A stretch of 64,000 bases of DNA from Saprospiraceae bacterium (GCA_016710265.1 JADJJL010000007.1:124001-188000); one strand, 5' to 3'. Counted from the stretch's first letter, positions 10,086-19,972 are shown. Numbers and translations are program-made. The notes: generated by a model from the sequence alone, not told the origin.

Positions 10086-11111
10086 CTAAGATTTAAATAA
10101 ATCATCATATTGGCTTTTTTGATCTGTTCCTTCTTCTTTTTCAATTCTAATGGGAACCTCATCATTTAAACGAAACGAATCACCTTTTACAGGGCCCATC
10201 AATAGCAATTTACTTTTTTCTTCATAGTTCTGAAGCATTTTAAGGCCCTCTTCTTCAAATACTCCATTTTGTAAATCGACCGAATTCATAAAGTTTTCTG
10301 ACAACTCCATAAACCTTTCCATTTCGCCAACTTTCATTGCCACATCATCTGCAATATGTTCAAGGGCTTGATCAAAAATTAATCGTTTGTCGGAATTACC
10401 GGCTATAACATTCATTGCAGATTTCATTGCGCTATGAGAGGCTCTAATGGCTTTGCGCTCTTCTTCTTTTAATTTTACTTGATCCTTGGTATCAGCTAAT
10501 AATATTTCTGAATTCTGATACATTTTAGTCAATACTCTACTTAATATATCCATCTTGCTAAGCAAGTGATTGTATTTTTCATTGGTCTCTTGCAAACGGG
10601 CCGCTTTTCTAGTAGCTAATACCATTTGAGCTTCTTGGTTTTGTTTTCTTGCTACCTGAGCCATCATCAACTGATTTTCAATTTCTTTAGAATTATCAGA
10701 TACATTTCTTTGCAATTTACTGATCTGACCTTTCAAAATACCAATTTGTTTACTCATCTTACTTAGATTTTCCTCTAAGTCTTCAACATAATTTTTAAGA
10801 ATGCCAATTGGATCTATGGTCACAAAAATTCCTGTGATCCAGCGCATAATACTTTTATACATATAACCTATTAATGTTCGCATTCGAGGATCAATGATCA
10901 TATATAAAATGGCTCCAAGTACTAGCAGCATACCTGTCAAATAAAGCATATTTTGAGCCAACGACAATAATATTGGTAGAAATTTATACAATAGCGCACC
11001 TGCTCCAACTACAATTCCAAACAGAACTACAATACCTATAATTCCTTCTAATCTTCCCCAAAATGTTTTTGGCTTTTCAAAACCTGGACCTGGTGAAACT
11101 GAATTTGACAT
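10086..11111 (-). CDS. Membrane-anchored PspA/IM30-like coiled-coil protein
   Basis: Not a firmly recognised family. The 341 residues begin with two hydrophobic segments (about 23-45 and 52-73). A segment starting DPIGILKNYVEDLEENLSK near residue 100 then resembles the DPQKLVRLMIQEMEDTL opening of PspA in spacing and charge. An almost unbroken coiled coil runs to about residue 300, including an alanine/arginine-rich block (QMVLATRKAARLQ) like that of PspA helix 2-3. PspA and IM30 proteins are ESCRT-III relatives that coat and repair the inner membrane, normally through an amphipathic helix; here two helices would replace it. It follows a second coiled-coil gene on the same strand by 24 bases. 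Function is inferred from shape and short motifs only. Confidence 0.6.
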   Translation of the reverse strand: MSNSVSPGPGFEKPKTFWGRLEGIIGIVVLFGIVVGAGALLYKFLPILLSLAQNMLYLTGMLLVLGAILYMIIDPRMRTLIGYMYKSIMRWITGIFVTIDPIGILKNYVEDLEENLSKMSKQIGILKGQISKLQRNVSDNSKEIENQLMMAQVARKQNQEAQMVLATRKAARLQETNEKYNHLLSKMDILSRVLTKMYQNSEILLADTKDQVKLKEEERKAIRASHSAMKSAMNVIAGNSDKRLIFDQALEHIADDVAMKVGEMERFMELSENFMNSVDLQNGVFEEEGLKMLQNYEEKSKLLLMGPVKGDSFRLNDEVPIRIEKEEGTDQKSQYDDLFKS

Positions 11112-11135
11112 AATTTTAATTTAGTAATTTGATGA

Positions 11136-11675
11136 TTATTTTTCCAACGATTGAATATCTTTATGAATAAAATCTTTTAATTTCGAAACTGTATTTTGAA
11201 ACATATGTTGCTTTTCTTCAATAAACAGTTCACCTTCTTTTATATCTTTATCTAACTCAAAAATTTCAGATTCTAGAATTTTTAGTTGACTGGTTAATTG
11301 GGCAATTTGCTCTTGATTAGATTTAATTTGCTCCATTGCTATATTTTTATCGGCAATTAACTTTGCTACTCTTAGGGAATATTGAGACTGTAAGGCGCTA
11401 TTAAATTTATCACTTTCTTGATCTAAAAGTTCAATAAAGTGTTTAGCCGACGAAAGTATATCTGAACTTTGGACTCCCATGGTTTTAGCGGTAGTTAATG
11501 TGGATATCTTGGCCATTTCAGGATCCATTTTAAGCATTAACAATCCTTGTATGGCTTGACGGTATTTAACATAATTAAATTTAGTATCAGTTTGACGAAG
11601 AATTTCATCACCTATGATCCTAGCACTGGCTTCATGAATACCTTCATGCTCAAGGAAAAACATTTGATCTAACAT
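11136..11675 (-). CDS. Coiled-coil protein of unknown function, upstream partner of the PspA-like gene
   Basis: I do not recognise this family. The ATG at 11675 gives 179 residues. An upstream in-frame ATG at 11735 would add 20 residues (VHYIYYQFCAIFAAELYFF) that look like translated leader, so the inner start is preferred. Residues 1-70 are globular and mostly helical (LEHEGIHEASARIIGDEIL, then KMDPEMAKISTLTTAKTMG). Residues 75-175 form a charged coiled coil. There is no signal peptide or membrane segment, so it should be cytosolic. It lies 24 bases before the PspA-like gene on the same strand, and a joint role is inferred. Confidence 0.65.
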   Translation of the reverse strand: MLDQMFFLEHEGIHEASARIIGDEILRQTDTKFNYVKYRQAIQGLLMLKMDPEMAKISTLTTAKTMGVQSSDILSSAKHFIELLDQESDKFNSALQSQYSLRVAKLIADKNIAMEQIKSNQEQIAQLTSQLKILESEIFELDKDIKEGELFIEEKQHMFQNTVSKLKDFIHKDIQSLEK

Positions 11676-11781
11676 AAAGAAATATAGTTCTGCTGCAAAT
11701 ATCGCGCAAAATTGATAATAAATGTAATGCACCATCTATTAAATCTACTAATAAGCGTAAAAAACAGATTAATCCTTGTTT

Positions 11782-12828
11782 TTATATGAAATCAACATCA
11801 GGTAGGTATGGGTAGCGCATCAAAAATTGTATGGCTTTTTCAAGTTCAATCCCTTCAAACAAGACACTGAAGATCATTTGAATGATGGGCACTCTAATTT
11901 GATAATTTTTAGCCAATTGATAAGCAATTCTTGTTGTACGCAAACCTTCAACGGTCTCGTCCATTGAAGAAATGATTTGATCCAATGACTCTCCTTTGCT
12001 AAATCGATAACCAAACTGAAAATTCCTACTATTTTCACTGGTCGCAGTTGCAATTAAGTCTCCAATTCCAGCAGTTCCCAGAAAAGATCGATGTGTGGCC
12101 CCCATTGCTCTGCCCAATTCTATCATTTCACGCAATCCTCTGGTAATCAACATAGCCTGTATGTTTTTTCCCAGACCTTTGCCAAAAAGCATGCCGGCAG
12201 CTAAAGCTATTATATTCTTTAAAGCACCTGCCATTTCAGCTCCAACTAGATCGTATGAGCCAAAAACAAAAAAATATTTACTTGCTAAATATTCAGAACC
12301 AACTTTAATAACCTCATCAAATTCACTGGCAATAACACAGGCTGTGGGTTGACCTTGCAGAATTTCTTTGTACAAATTAGGGCCCGCCAAACAACCAACC
12401 CTTGAGACACAGGTTTCCTGACGCATTACTTCACTCATTGTATGTATATCCTTCCTAGAAATAGACATACTTGCAAGTTCTTTTATATTAATTTTTGATA
12501 GATCCAAACCTTTTGTTCCATGGATAAGGATATGTCCAGGATTCAAAAATGGACTTAATCTTTTCAAAGTCGGTCTAAAATTTTCAGAAGGTACAATTGG
12601 AAAAATCAAATTACATTCTGATGTAATTGCCTCTAAATCAGTGGTTGCTTTAATATTTGAAGACAATTTAATACCAAGATGGATCCCTTCTTTGTTAATT
12701 TGATTAACCACTTCTTGCCTTCGAGTATAAAGCAATACTTCGGAATTATGAGCTAAAAGTGTTGAGACAGTCGTCCCAAAACTTCCTGCCCCTAATACCC
12801 CTGCTTTATGTTTAGTTTGTGAAGACAT
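11782..12828 (-). CDS. gpsA: Glycerol-3-phosphate dehydrogenase [NAD(P)+]
   Basis: Makes sn-glycerol 3-phosphate from dihydroxyacetone phosphate, the first step of glycerophospholipid synthesis, in the cytoplasm. The protein has 348 residues, the usual size. The N-terminal dinucleotide fold shows GVLGAGSFGTTVS near residue 10. The GpsA landmarks HGTKGLD, GCLAGPN and the catalytic-lysine region AGALKNIIALAAGM follow, as do SFLGTAGIGDLIATATS and ETVEGLRTT. It precedes the two coiled-coil genes on the same strand with a gap of about 100 bases, so it may head that unit. Confidence 0.95.
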   Translation of the reverse strand: MSSQTKHKAGVLGAGSFGTTVSTLLAHNSEVLLYTRRQEVVNQINKEGIHLGIKLSSNIKATTDLEAITSECNLIFPIVPSENFRPTLKRLSPFLNPGHILIHGTKGLDLSKINIKELASMSISRKDIHTMSEVMRQETCVSRVGCLAGPNLYKEILQGQPTACVIASEFDEVIKVGSEYLASKYFFVFGSYDLVGAEMAGALKNIIALAAGMLFGKGLGKNIQAMLITRGLREMIELGRAMGATHRSFLGTAGIGDLIATATSENSRNFQFGYRFSKGESLDQIISSMDETVEGLRTTRIAYQLAKNYQIRVPIIQMIFSVLFEGIELEKAIQFLMRYPYLPDVDFI

Positions 12829-12854
12829 TTTGAATTCGGATTGCGAAATTACTC

Positions 12855-12870
12855 TAATTTTGCAAATTTA
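12855..12870. promoter_or_regulatory. Overlapping divergent -7 elements between gpsA and a lipoprotein gene
   Basis: The near-palindrome TAATTTTGCAAATTTA reads as TAATTTTG on the plus strand (12855-12862) and TAAATTTG on the minus strand (12863-12870). Both match the Bacteroidota -7 consensus TAnnTTTG. The minus-strand copy would start gpsA transcription about 30 bases before its ATG. The plus-strand copy would give the lipoprotein gene a leader of about 100 bases. The two polymerases could not occupy this site together. Confidence 0.4.
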
Positions 12871-12965
12871 CCTTACATTTCGAGTGTCCTACCATACGAA
12901 AAGCAGGAATAATTAAAATATAAATGCTTAATTTTAGGTTTTAATTACATTAATATTGACTACTC

Positions 12966-15066
12966 ATGAATAATAGTTTTTTCAAGCTCCCCACAACTTT
13001 TTTAAAATTTCTATATATCTTTTTAATCAATATTGTTATTGTTTCTACTTATTCATGTAGAAAACAGAATGCCGAATGGGAAAGTGATTGGGCAGTGCCT
13101 TTGATAAAAACCGAAATTCATCTAACGGATTTGCTACCATCGGATAATTTAAGTAATGATACTTTAGGACTACACAGAATTGTATATCGAACTTCTTTAT
13201 ATAACATCGCTGTAGATTCTCTTTTTGTAATTCCTGATACCATTAGAACCCGCACTTTTACAATAGACTCATTGTCATTGTACGATGCGACGACTATATT
13301 TCCAATTTCTTTAGGTGAAATTTGTAGACAAGCCGGAATTTTAGGTTTACTAATTATCAGTAATCAAGGCAACACTGTTCCTGTGGGACCCATACCTGCA
13401 TTTAATACACCTCCTTTTGAAATTAGTGCAGATACACTTTTTACATCAATGACATTGGAAGAAGGTACCATGGAGTTAGGCTTTAAAAATGAACTTCCCA
13501 TAGATATAACTGATGTGAAATTTGAACTTAAAAACAGATCAGATAATTCAATTATAGTCAGTGGAACATTTCCAATTATAAAATCAAATGAAAGCGTCAA
13601 GCAAGAATTTTCCTTAGCAGGAAAAACAGTAGAAGGCAAACTAAATGCACAAATAGTTAGTTTTGCTTCACCAGGAAGCAATGGTGTTCCAGTGCTAATT
13701 GACACAGCCAATGCAATTGTGGCAGAATTAAGAGTCTTTAACCTAAGACCATTTACAGCCACTGCAATTTGGCCATCACAAAATCTTGTTAATCAAAAAC
13801 AGGATTTTAATATTAGAGGTCTGGATGTACTTTTGAAAGAAGCATTGGTAAAAAGTGGAGTCATTCGTTTTAGAATGAAAAGTTCGATTCCAGACAGTGT
13901 GAGATTTATGTACACTTTACCCGCAGCCATTAAAGATGGAAAATCCTTCGAAATCAATACCGTTCTTCCTCCTGCTAACCCAGGTGAGTTTTCTGAATTT
14001 GTACGGGATTATGATTTTACAGGTTATAGATTGGATATGAGTGGCCAAAACAAAGATACTTTTAATGCTGCTTTTAATACTTATCTAGTGCGAATCGATT
14101 CTTCCGGAGTCATGAAAACTTTTTCTAAATCTGATCTATTTATTCTTGAATTGGGATTTGTCGGAATTAGACCTTCTTATGCCAGAGGTTATTTATTTAC
14201 GGATACTTTTTTAATTTCAAATAACACAACCGAACTTGATGTATTCCAGGAATTTGAAGGTAAATTAAATTTTGACGATGCTTGGCTGGAATTAAATCTT
14301 GAAAATAATATTGGAGCGGATGCCACACTTTTTATTACGCAATTTAATAGCTATAGATAGTCGCACAGGTCAAGAGATTACATTGACAGGCGAACCAATT
14401 CAGCTTGTTCACCAAATAAATCGTGCTACTGACCAAGGAGGACAATTGCCTATTAATCCGAGTCTTTTTAACTATAGTATCACCAAAAATAATTCCAATA
14501 TAGTCGATCTTATAAATCTCTTGCCTGATCAACTAAAATATTCAGTAGACATCGTTACCAATCCTTTAGGAAATACAAGCAATTATAATGATTTTATTTA
14601 TGATGGTAAATTGCTGAACCTTGATCTCTCACTCACCATACCCATGAAAATTAGTGCAGAAGGGCTTGCGTTGTCTAAAATTATGGAACTTGATTTAAGC
14701 AACCAAAATTTTGAAGAAATCCAATCTGGAAAATTGAATTTTTTGTTTAATAATTGGTTTCCATTTGATTGTAAAATAAACTTAACCTTAATAAATGAAG
14801 ATGGCTCTGATGGCACTAATTTATTAAATGAAAATCAAATTATTAAATCCGCAATCGTGGAACCATCCGGAAAGGTTATAAAACCTGAATTTTCTCACTT
14901 GGAAATCGCTTTGGATGCTAATTTAATTAAACAATTATCTGCAGTAAATAAAATTAGAGTCAAAACCACCTTTGACACTAAACCCAAAAATGAGTTAGTC
15001 AATATATATACATATTATTATATTGAATTAAAAGTGACCGGAGAATTTCAATATTTGAATAGATGA
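12966..15066 (+). CDS. Large Bacteroidota lipoprotein of unknown function, frameshifted
   Basis: Two overlapping frames (12966-14360 and 14299-15066) are best read as one gene of 699 residues. A run of five T at 14329-14333 shifts the frame. With four T the protein reads ...GADATLLLRNLIAIDSRTG... without a break. The N terminus has a lipoprotein signal ending at the Cys of STYSC, followed by a short polar tether (RKQNAEWESDW). The rest is beta-rich with no family that I recognise. The last codons overlap the start of the next gene (ATGA), so the two are translationally coupled, and that gene looks like an outer-membrane barrel. A surface or periplasmic lipoprotein working with that barrel is an inference. 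Confidence 0.7.
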
Positions 15067-16301
15067 AAAAATACTTCCTTATTACATTTATAATGTCCAT
15101 TTCTTTAAGTTTATCATCTCAGAATTCCAGTATTTTTGGACACTTCCTGAGTATTGTAGATGACCCCCATAAATCCATTCAAGTAAATTTAGGTTTATAT
15201 AGTGGATCTAATGGTATTACGAATAAGTTTTTGAAAAGATATTTTTACAATTCCAATTTAAGTTTGGAGGATAGAAAAAATCAATTATCCCTATTAAGTG
15301 ACAATAATTCAATGTGCTACATACTATCAGGTGATATTACGTTTGAAAATTATCAGTGGAGTTATAAGAAATTAAAAAGTTGGAGAATAGGTATTTCAAA
15401 TTTAGACTACAATGAATTTTCATTTTCAAAAGATATATTTGGTGTTTATTTTCTTGGAAATAAACCTTTCCAAGATATCACTTTAAAATTATCCGGCAAG
15501 CAAAATACTATAAAATCTCAAACTTTAAAAATTGGATCTGGATTCCTGTTTAATAACTTTGAATCCAAGTTTAATTTAGGATTAGTGATCGGCCAACATG
15601 TTTCTAATAAAAATTTGGAAAACAGTTCGCTTTTAAGTTCTGGAATAGGCGAACAAATTGATTTGGATTTAAAATATTTAGCTTTGAATAAAAATAAAAA
15701 TCACATTGGATCCTTTCAAAGTTTAGGTGCTAGTATTGATTTAGGTGTAAAATTAAAACTGAAAAATAAAAATTTTATTGCCATTGAAATAAATGATTTT
15801 GGTAAAATATACTGGAATAATGATATTAGTGGGTTAGAAATAGACACGATATTTTCTTTTGATGGTGTTGATGTGAAAGGTTTCTTTGATTCTTTATATC
15901 TTGACATTGGCAGTTCCGAAGAATTACAAGAAAGTTTTGTTCGAAGAACTAAAATCGAAAAACTGAACAGTAAACTTCCATGGAGCTTAAATTTTACTGG
16001 ATATTTTGTTTGGTTACCCACAAAAATCACAAGTCATTTTAATGCGAGAATTTATCCAGAATCTGACTTTATTGGTAATATTGACCTTATTACTTATTAT
16101 ACTCTTAAGAAATATTTCAACCCAGGCATTTCAATTGGTAGAGGATTTTACCAAGAATTTTATGCTGGATTAGGATTCTTTGGACAACTTGGAAACAACT
16201 ATTTTTATAATGTAAAACTGAATTCCTTATTTAATACATTTGTCAACCAAGCTAAAATAGGACCTGTTTTAGAATTGCAATTGGCTAGAACTATAAATTA
16301 A
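15063..16301 (+). CDS. Probable outer-membrane beta-barrel protein (DUF5723-like)
   Basis: A 412-residue protein with a Sec signal peptide (MKKYFLITFIMSISLSLSSQ). Alternating polar and hydrophobic strands with aromatic girdles follow, for example SLGASIDLGVKLKLKNKNF, and FNPGISIGRGFYQEFYAGLG near the C terminus, as in Bacteroidota porin-like or gliding-associated barrels. The resemblance to DUF5723 proteins is from memory of pattern only. Its start overlaps the stop of the upstream lipoprotein gene by four bases, so the two are made together. Transport substrate or scaffold role unknown. Confidence 0.6.
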   Translation: MKKYFLITFIMSISLSLSSQNSSIFGHFLSIVDDPHKSIQVNLGLYSGSNGITNKFLKRYFYNSNLSLEDRKNQLSLLSDNNSMCYILSGDITFENYQWSYKKLKSWRIGISNLDYNEFSFSKDIFGVYFLGNKPFQDITLKLSGKQNTIKSQTLKIGSGFLFNNFESKFNLGLVIGQHVSNKNLENSSLLSSGIGEQIDLDLKYLALNKNKNHIGSFQSLGASIDLGVKLKLKNKNFIAIEINDFGKIYWNNDISGLEIDTIFSFDGVDVKGFFDSLYLDIGSSEELQESFVRRTKIEKLNSKLPWSLNFTGYFVWLPTKITSHFNARIYPESDFIGNIDLITYYTLKKYFNPGISIGRGFYQEFYAGLGFFGQLGNNYFYNVKLNSLFNTFVNQAKIGPVLELQLARTIN

Positions 16302-16305
16302 TAAG

Positions 16306-17073
16306 TTATTTGGTACCTATAAAAAATAAGTCCAAGCAATTGTTATCACAGTCCTTTACACTAAAATCATTAATACCAATTGATTTTGTAAGTTGATTAT
16401 TTGATTTTGCAATACTTTTTCTATTCCACTTATTGAGTATATCGTAAGGAATTTGTAAAATAAACCTAGGTAATCTATATTGAAGATTAAAAATATCAAA
16501 TTTTGTAAACTTCTCAATGTGTTTTTTATTTTCCAATATATAAGTGTCTATTTTGGAAGATCCATATGTACCTTTTGCATCTACAGATTTAAACCCGGAA
16601 TTGATCATAAGACCTTTTAACTCATGTGGCAAGTATTCTCTAATATGCCATGGGTTTCGAGTCAGACTTTGCAATCGGTTTGGAGTTGTAAGGATTGCCT
16701 TACCACCAGGTTTAAGGACTCTCACGATTTCCTCTAAATAATACTTATCATTTTCAATGTGTTCGATCACTTGAAAACTTATAACAAAATCAAAACTATT
16801 GTCTGCAAATCCTTGAAATGGAGGTATGGTCATCTGTACAAATTCAACGTTTGGATATTTTGAAAAATCCAAACCACACTCAAATTTGTCAATGGTTGTA
16901 AATTTATCGCAATGTCGTGAAATAAGCTCAACCCCAAGACCTGTACCAGTTCCAATTTCTAAAACTTTGCCACCAATCAACTCTACAACCGAATGGTAAG
17001 CAAATAAACATCTCTGGTATACGTAATTGTCAATTAAATTTTGGCCAGATACTCTTTCTGCTGTTTCAGACAT
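16306..17073 (-). CDS. Class I SAM-dependent methyltransferase
   Basis: A 255-residue methyltransferase. Motif I (GGKVLEIGTGTGLGVELIS, residues 35-53) binds S-adenosylmethionine. Post-I acid (TTIDKFE), motif II (FDFVISFQVIEHIEN) and motif III (VLKPGGKAILTTPN) follow in the usual order of the UbiE/Coq5-like Methyltransf_11 group. The acceptor is unknown. Its start overlaps the end of the upstream methyltransferase gene by eight bases, so the two act as a coupled pair, perhaps on one glycan or lipid. It converges on the barrel gene with only four bases between them. Confidence 0.88.
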   Translation of the reverse strand: MSETAERVSGQNLIDNYVYQRCLFAYHSVVELIGGKVLEIGTGTGLGVELISRHCDKFTTIDKFECGLDFSKYPNVEFVQMTIPPFQGFADNSFDFVISFQVIEHIENDKYYLEEIVRVLKPGGKAILTTPNRLQSLTRNPWHIREYLPHELKGLMINSGFKSVDAKGTYGSSKIDTYILENKKHIEKFTKFDIFNLQYRLPRFILQIPYDILNKWNRKSIAKSNNQLTKSIGINDFSVKDCDNNCLDLFFIGTK

Positions 17074-18004
17074 GATTTTTTGTTTTTGAAATTATATAAA
17101 TTAGAGAACTGCATTTTGACTTTTTAAATAGGGACACTATATGACTAATAAAGCCAACTTTAAATCCATTAATAAATCCAAACCTATTTTTTAGATTTGC
17201 TTCACTTAATAAACTAACATAATACCCATCAAAAGGCATACGTTTAATTTGATCAATATTAAATCCTTTGCTTGATAAAATTTGACTTAAAGATGAAATT
17301 GAAAAATGCCATAAATGTCTTGGTACATCATAACCGGCCCATACCTCTTTATAATAATTAGCATCATATGATTCAGAATTAGGTACAGCAACTATAAGTT
17401 TTCCATCATCTTTTAATAAGGTAAAAATATTTTCCAAAAGCCCTTTAAAATCATAAATATGTTCGAAAACATGCCAAAGTGTAATGATATCAAATTTTTC
17501 ATCTACTTTCAATGAAGTTAAGTAAGATGGATCATGCGTTTGAATATTAAATTTAGAAAAACAATATATTCTTGCCTCTTCACTAATTTCGACACCTGTT
17601 ACATTCCATTGATGTTGTTTCAATTCGTTAAGAAAATAGCCAGTACCTGATCCAATGTCTAATATTTTTCTAGAATTTGTTAGCTTCTCAAGTATCTTTC
17701 TTTTTCGATTCAACATTATAGATCTAACCAAATGATATAGTTTATTTACAAAACCTACTTTTGAATCAGAATGTGAAATATAATTCTTACTTTTATAATA
17801 ATATCCAGCCTCACTAGGAAGTGGTGGATTCTGTGTAAAAATCAATTGGCAATTAGAACACTTAGAAATAGCAAATTTTTCTTCGCTGAATTTAAAGTCC
17901 GATGTTTCTAATAAAATAGAAACTGACCCGCTACTACAATTAGGGCACAATGCATGATATTCCTTATTGTGTTCTATTTTTTGCGAAATTAAAATTTCTC
18001 TCAT
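17066..18004 (-). CDS. Class I SAM-dependent methyltransferase with N-terminal zinc ribbon
   Basis: A 312-residue protein. Residues 20-52 hold two CxxC pairs (Cys20, Cys23, Cys49, Cys52) that look like a zinc ribbon. The methyltransferase core follows from about residue 113 (ILDIGSGTGYFLNEL, TGVEISEEA, FDIITLWHVFEHIYD, LKDDGKLIVAVPN). This ribbon-plus-Methyltransf_23 layout is common in genes for surface polysaccharide or sugar modification. The next gene, another methyltransferase, overlaps it by eight bases. No glycosyltransferases are nearby, so the pathway stays open. Confidence 0.85.
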   Translation of the reverse strand: MREILISQKIEHNKEYHALCPNCSSGSVSILLETSDFKFSEEKFAISKCSNCQLIFTQNPPLPSEAGYYYKSKNYISHSDSKVGFVNKLYHLVRSIMLNRKRKILEKLTNSRKILDIGSGTGYFLNELKQHQWNVTGVEISEEARIYCFSKFNIQTHDPSYLTSLKVDEKFDIITLWHVFEHIYDFKGLLENIFTLLKDDGKLIVAVPNSESYDANYYKEVWAGYDVPRHLWHFSISSLSQILSSKGFNIDQIKRMPFDGYYVSLLSEANLKNRFGFINGFKVGFISHIVSLFKKSKCSSLIYIISKTKNHV

Positions 18005-18052
18005 AGGTTCAAAGAATGTAAAAGAAAAGTAAAGTGAATAGTGCTTATAAAT

Positions 18053-19834
18053 TTAATTTGCGATTGAAATAATTTTAATTTCCACTCTTTGATTTTTTAA
18101 TCTCCCCGAAACTGTTTCATTGGATGCTATTGGTTCCCTTTTACCATAACCTCTATGTGAGATTTGCTCAAATGGAATACCCTTATCGTACAAGTATGAA
18201 GCTACATTTTTTGCCCGGGCTGCTGACAATTTATCGCAATATTCATGGGGTGGAATACCATTGGTGTGACCACCAATTTCAATAGTCACATCTCGATTTA
18301 TTTTTAAAAACTGAAAGATCTCATCCAATACCGTATATGACTCCTCAGAAACAATGGAAGAGTCTGCTGTAAAAAACAATTGATTAATCCTTAAAGTTTG
18401 CCCAACCGCTAATTTTGTCCTGTCCAAATCTGGGAGGGCTTTAGGTGCCTCTATATATACTTCAATGCTATGATAACATTGATTTTGATCGTAAATTTTT
18501 ACCAAATGTTTACCTGCGGATAGATTTGTCACACTGGCACCAGATCTGCCGTTGTCCCAAATAATGCGATAGGGTGGAGTGCCCCCTTCGACTTTAATAG
18601 TTGCTTTACCATCTTTAGTATTTATTTCACTTACTCTATTTGTTGAAATAACGACAGAAGAAAATGACTTTGGTTCACGAACTGAAACCGAAGTTATATA
18701 TTCTTCACCTTCTGCATCTGTAATGGTTACAGTATATTCGCCGGCACCTATACTATCAATTTTATTACCAATTAAACCTGCTTTATTCCATTGAAAAGAA
18801 TAGGGTGTCTTGCCACCTTTAGCAACAACAGATAGAGATGATGTAATATCTCCCGGGCAAAGAATTTCACCTCTGGAGTAAGCAACAGCCGTTAACTGCA
18901 AGATGCTATCCAAAGAAATATCCACTCTAAACATACCACGATCTGCAGTACCAACCCATAAATCATCATTTCGGTCACAAGCCAGAGATAATGTTTGCGC
19001 CGAAATAAATCCATAATCACTATCAATGTTTACACTTTGATCGGTATATGGATTAAACTGAACTAAAATTTCTGAGGCAACATAAATGTTCCCTTTACTA
19101 TCAGAAACAATAGCACGAATTGGTCCTTGACTTAGGCCTCTTTTCACTGCCGCATCCTGCCAACGGTCTCGCCCCTCTTCCTTATAGATCAACCACATTT
19201 TCCTTTCAGCAAGTAACCAAATACCCTCCTTGGTCGACACTGTACCGTTGATTTTATGGTCTCTCTCATAGTGAGTCCATGATTTATCTTTTACAACTAC
19301 AACTCCTTCATCTGTTCCTATCCACAATCTACCTTCGTTGTCAGAAAACAAAGAGTTAATTTGGCCAGATTTTAATTTAGAATTCTCAGTCGTATAATGA
19401 TTTAAAATTTTAATCTGATCATCTGAAATTCTAAATAATCCAACATTTGTCCCCGCCCATATATCTCCTTTATAGTAACTGAGACAATTAATTTGGGCCC
19501 CCTTTACTTCCAAAGATATCTGGTTTATTGGATCGACACTTTTAATCTGTTGCTTTCGGTTTGCATACCAAATGACTCCTTTTTTATCCTCTGTGATCGA
19601 CAAAATGCTATCACTTGAATATTTCTCGGGATCCATTTCCAATCCAATTACTTTATACAATCCTCTATCAGTACCTAACCACTTGTAGTTTTGCTTATCA
19701 ATACATATGGATCTAACAGCTTCCTCCTGTTCAAATTTTGTATAATTTTCGACTGAAATAGTTTGGCTAGAATCTTGACCAAAGCATTTAAAGAATGAAA
19801 TAATTATAATTATTAATGTAAGTCTGCGTTTCAT
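18053..19834 (-). CDS. Secreted fusion: regulator-type beta-propeller, SprB-like repeats and OmpA domain
   Basis: A 593-residue protein with a signal peptide ending at FGQ near residue 20. Residues 30-310 carry propeller-blade repeats of the two-component-regulator type (YKWLGTDRGLYKV, DIWAGTNVGLFRI, RLWIGTDEGVVVV, DLWVGTADRGMFRV). Two SprB-like modules follow at about 325-390 and 395-465 (GGKTPYSFQW and GGTPPYRIIWDNG). Residues 470-593 are an OmpA/MotB peptidoglycan-binding domain (EIGGHTNG, LSAARAKNVASYL, HRGYGKREPIASN, RVEIKI). It should lie in the periplasm bound to peptidoglycan. The propeller is the sensor module of hybrid two-component systems, but no kinase is attached. Confidence 0.82.
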   Translation of the reverse strand: MKRRLTLIIIIISFFKCFGQDSSQTISVENYTKFEQEEAVRSICIDKQNYKWLGTDRGLYKVIGLEMDPEKYSSDSILSITEDKKGVIWYANRKQQIKSVDPINQISLEVKGAQINCLSYYKGDIWAGTNVGLFRISDDQIKILNHYTTENSKLKSGQINSLFSDNEGRLWIGTDEGVVVVKDKSWTHYERDHKINGTVSTKEGIWLLAERKMWLIYKEEGRDRWQDAAVKRGLSQGPIRAIVSDSKGNIYVASEILVQFNPYTDQSVNIDSDYGFISAQTLSLACDRNDDLWVGTADRGMFRVDISLDSILQLTAVAYSRGEILCPGDITSSLSVVAKGGKTPYSFQWNKAGLIGNKIDSIGAGEYTVTITDAEGEEYITSVSVREPKSFSSVVISTNRVSEINTKDGKATIKVEGGTPPYRIIWDNGRSGASVTNLSAGKHLVKIYDQNQCYHSIEVYIEAPKALPDLDRTKLAVGQTLRINQLFFTADSSIVSEESYTVLDEIFQFLKINRDVTIEIGGHTNGIPPHEYCDKLSAARAKNVASYLYDKGIPFEQISHRGYGKREPIASNETVSGRLKNQRVEIKIISIAN

Positions 19835-19972
19835 TTTTATTATAAATACTGTAATTTAAAAACGTTGAAAACTCTTCAATAGTTTTTATCATTAAAAGAT
19901 ACCATCATAAATAATATAAATCAGAGCATTTTTTTCTTCAGCTATCAAATCGCTTCTGCAATCAGCTAAAAT

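Noticed and set aside
14299..15066. The second half of the lipoprotein as a separate gene
   Set aside because: Its first residues overlap the previous frame and have no signal peptide; correcting one T run joins the two into one smooth protein.
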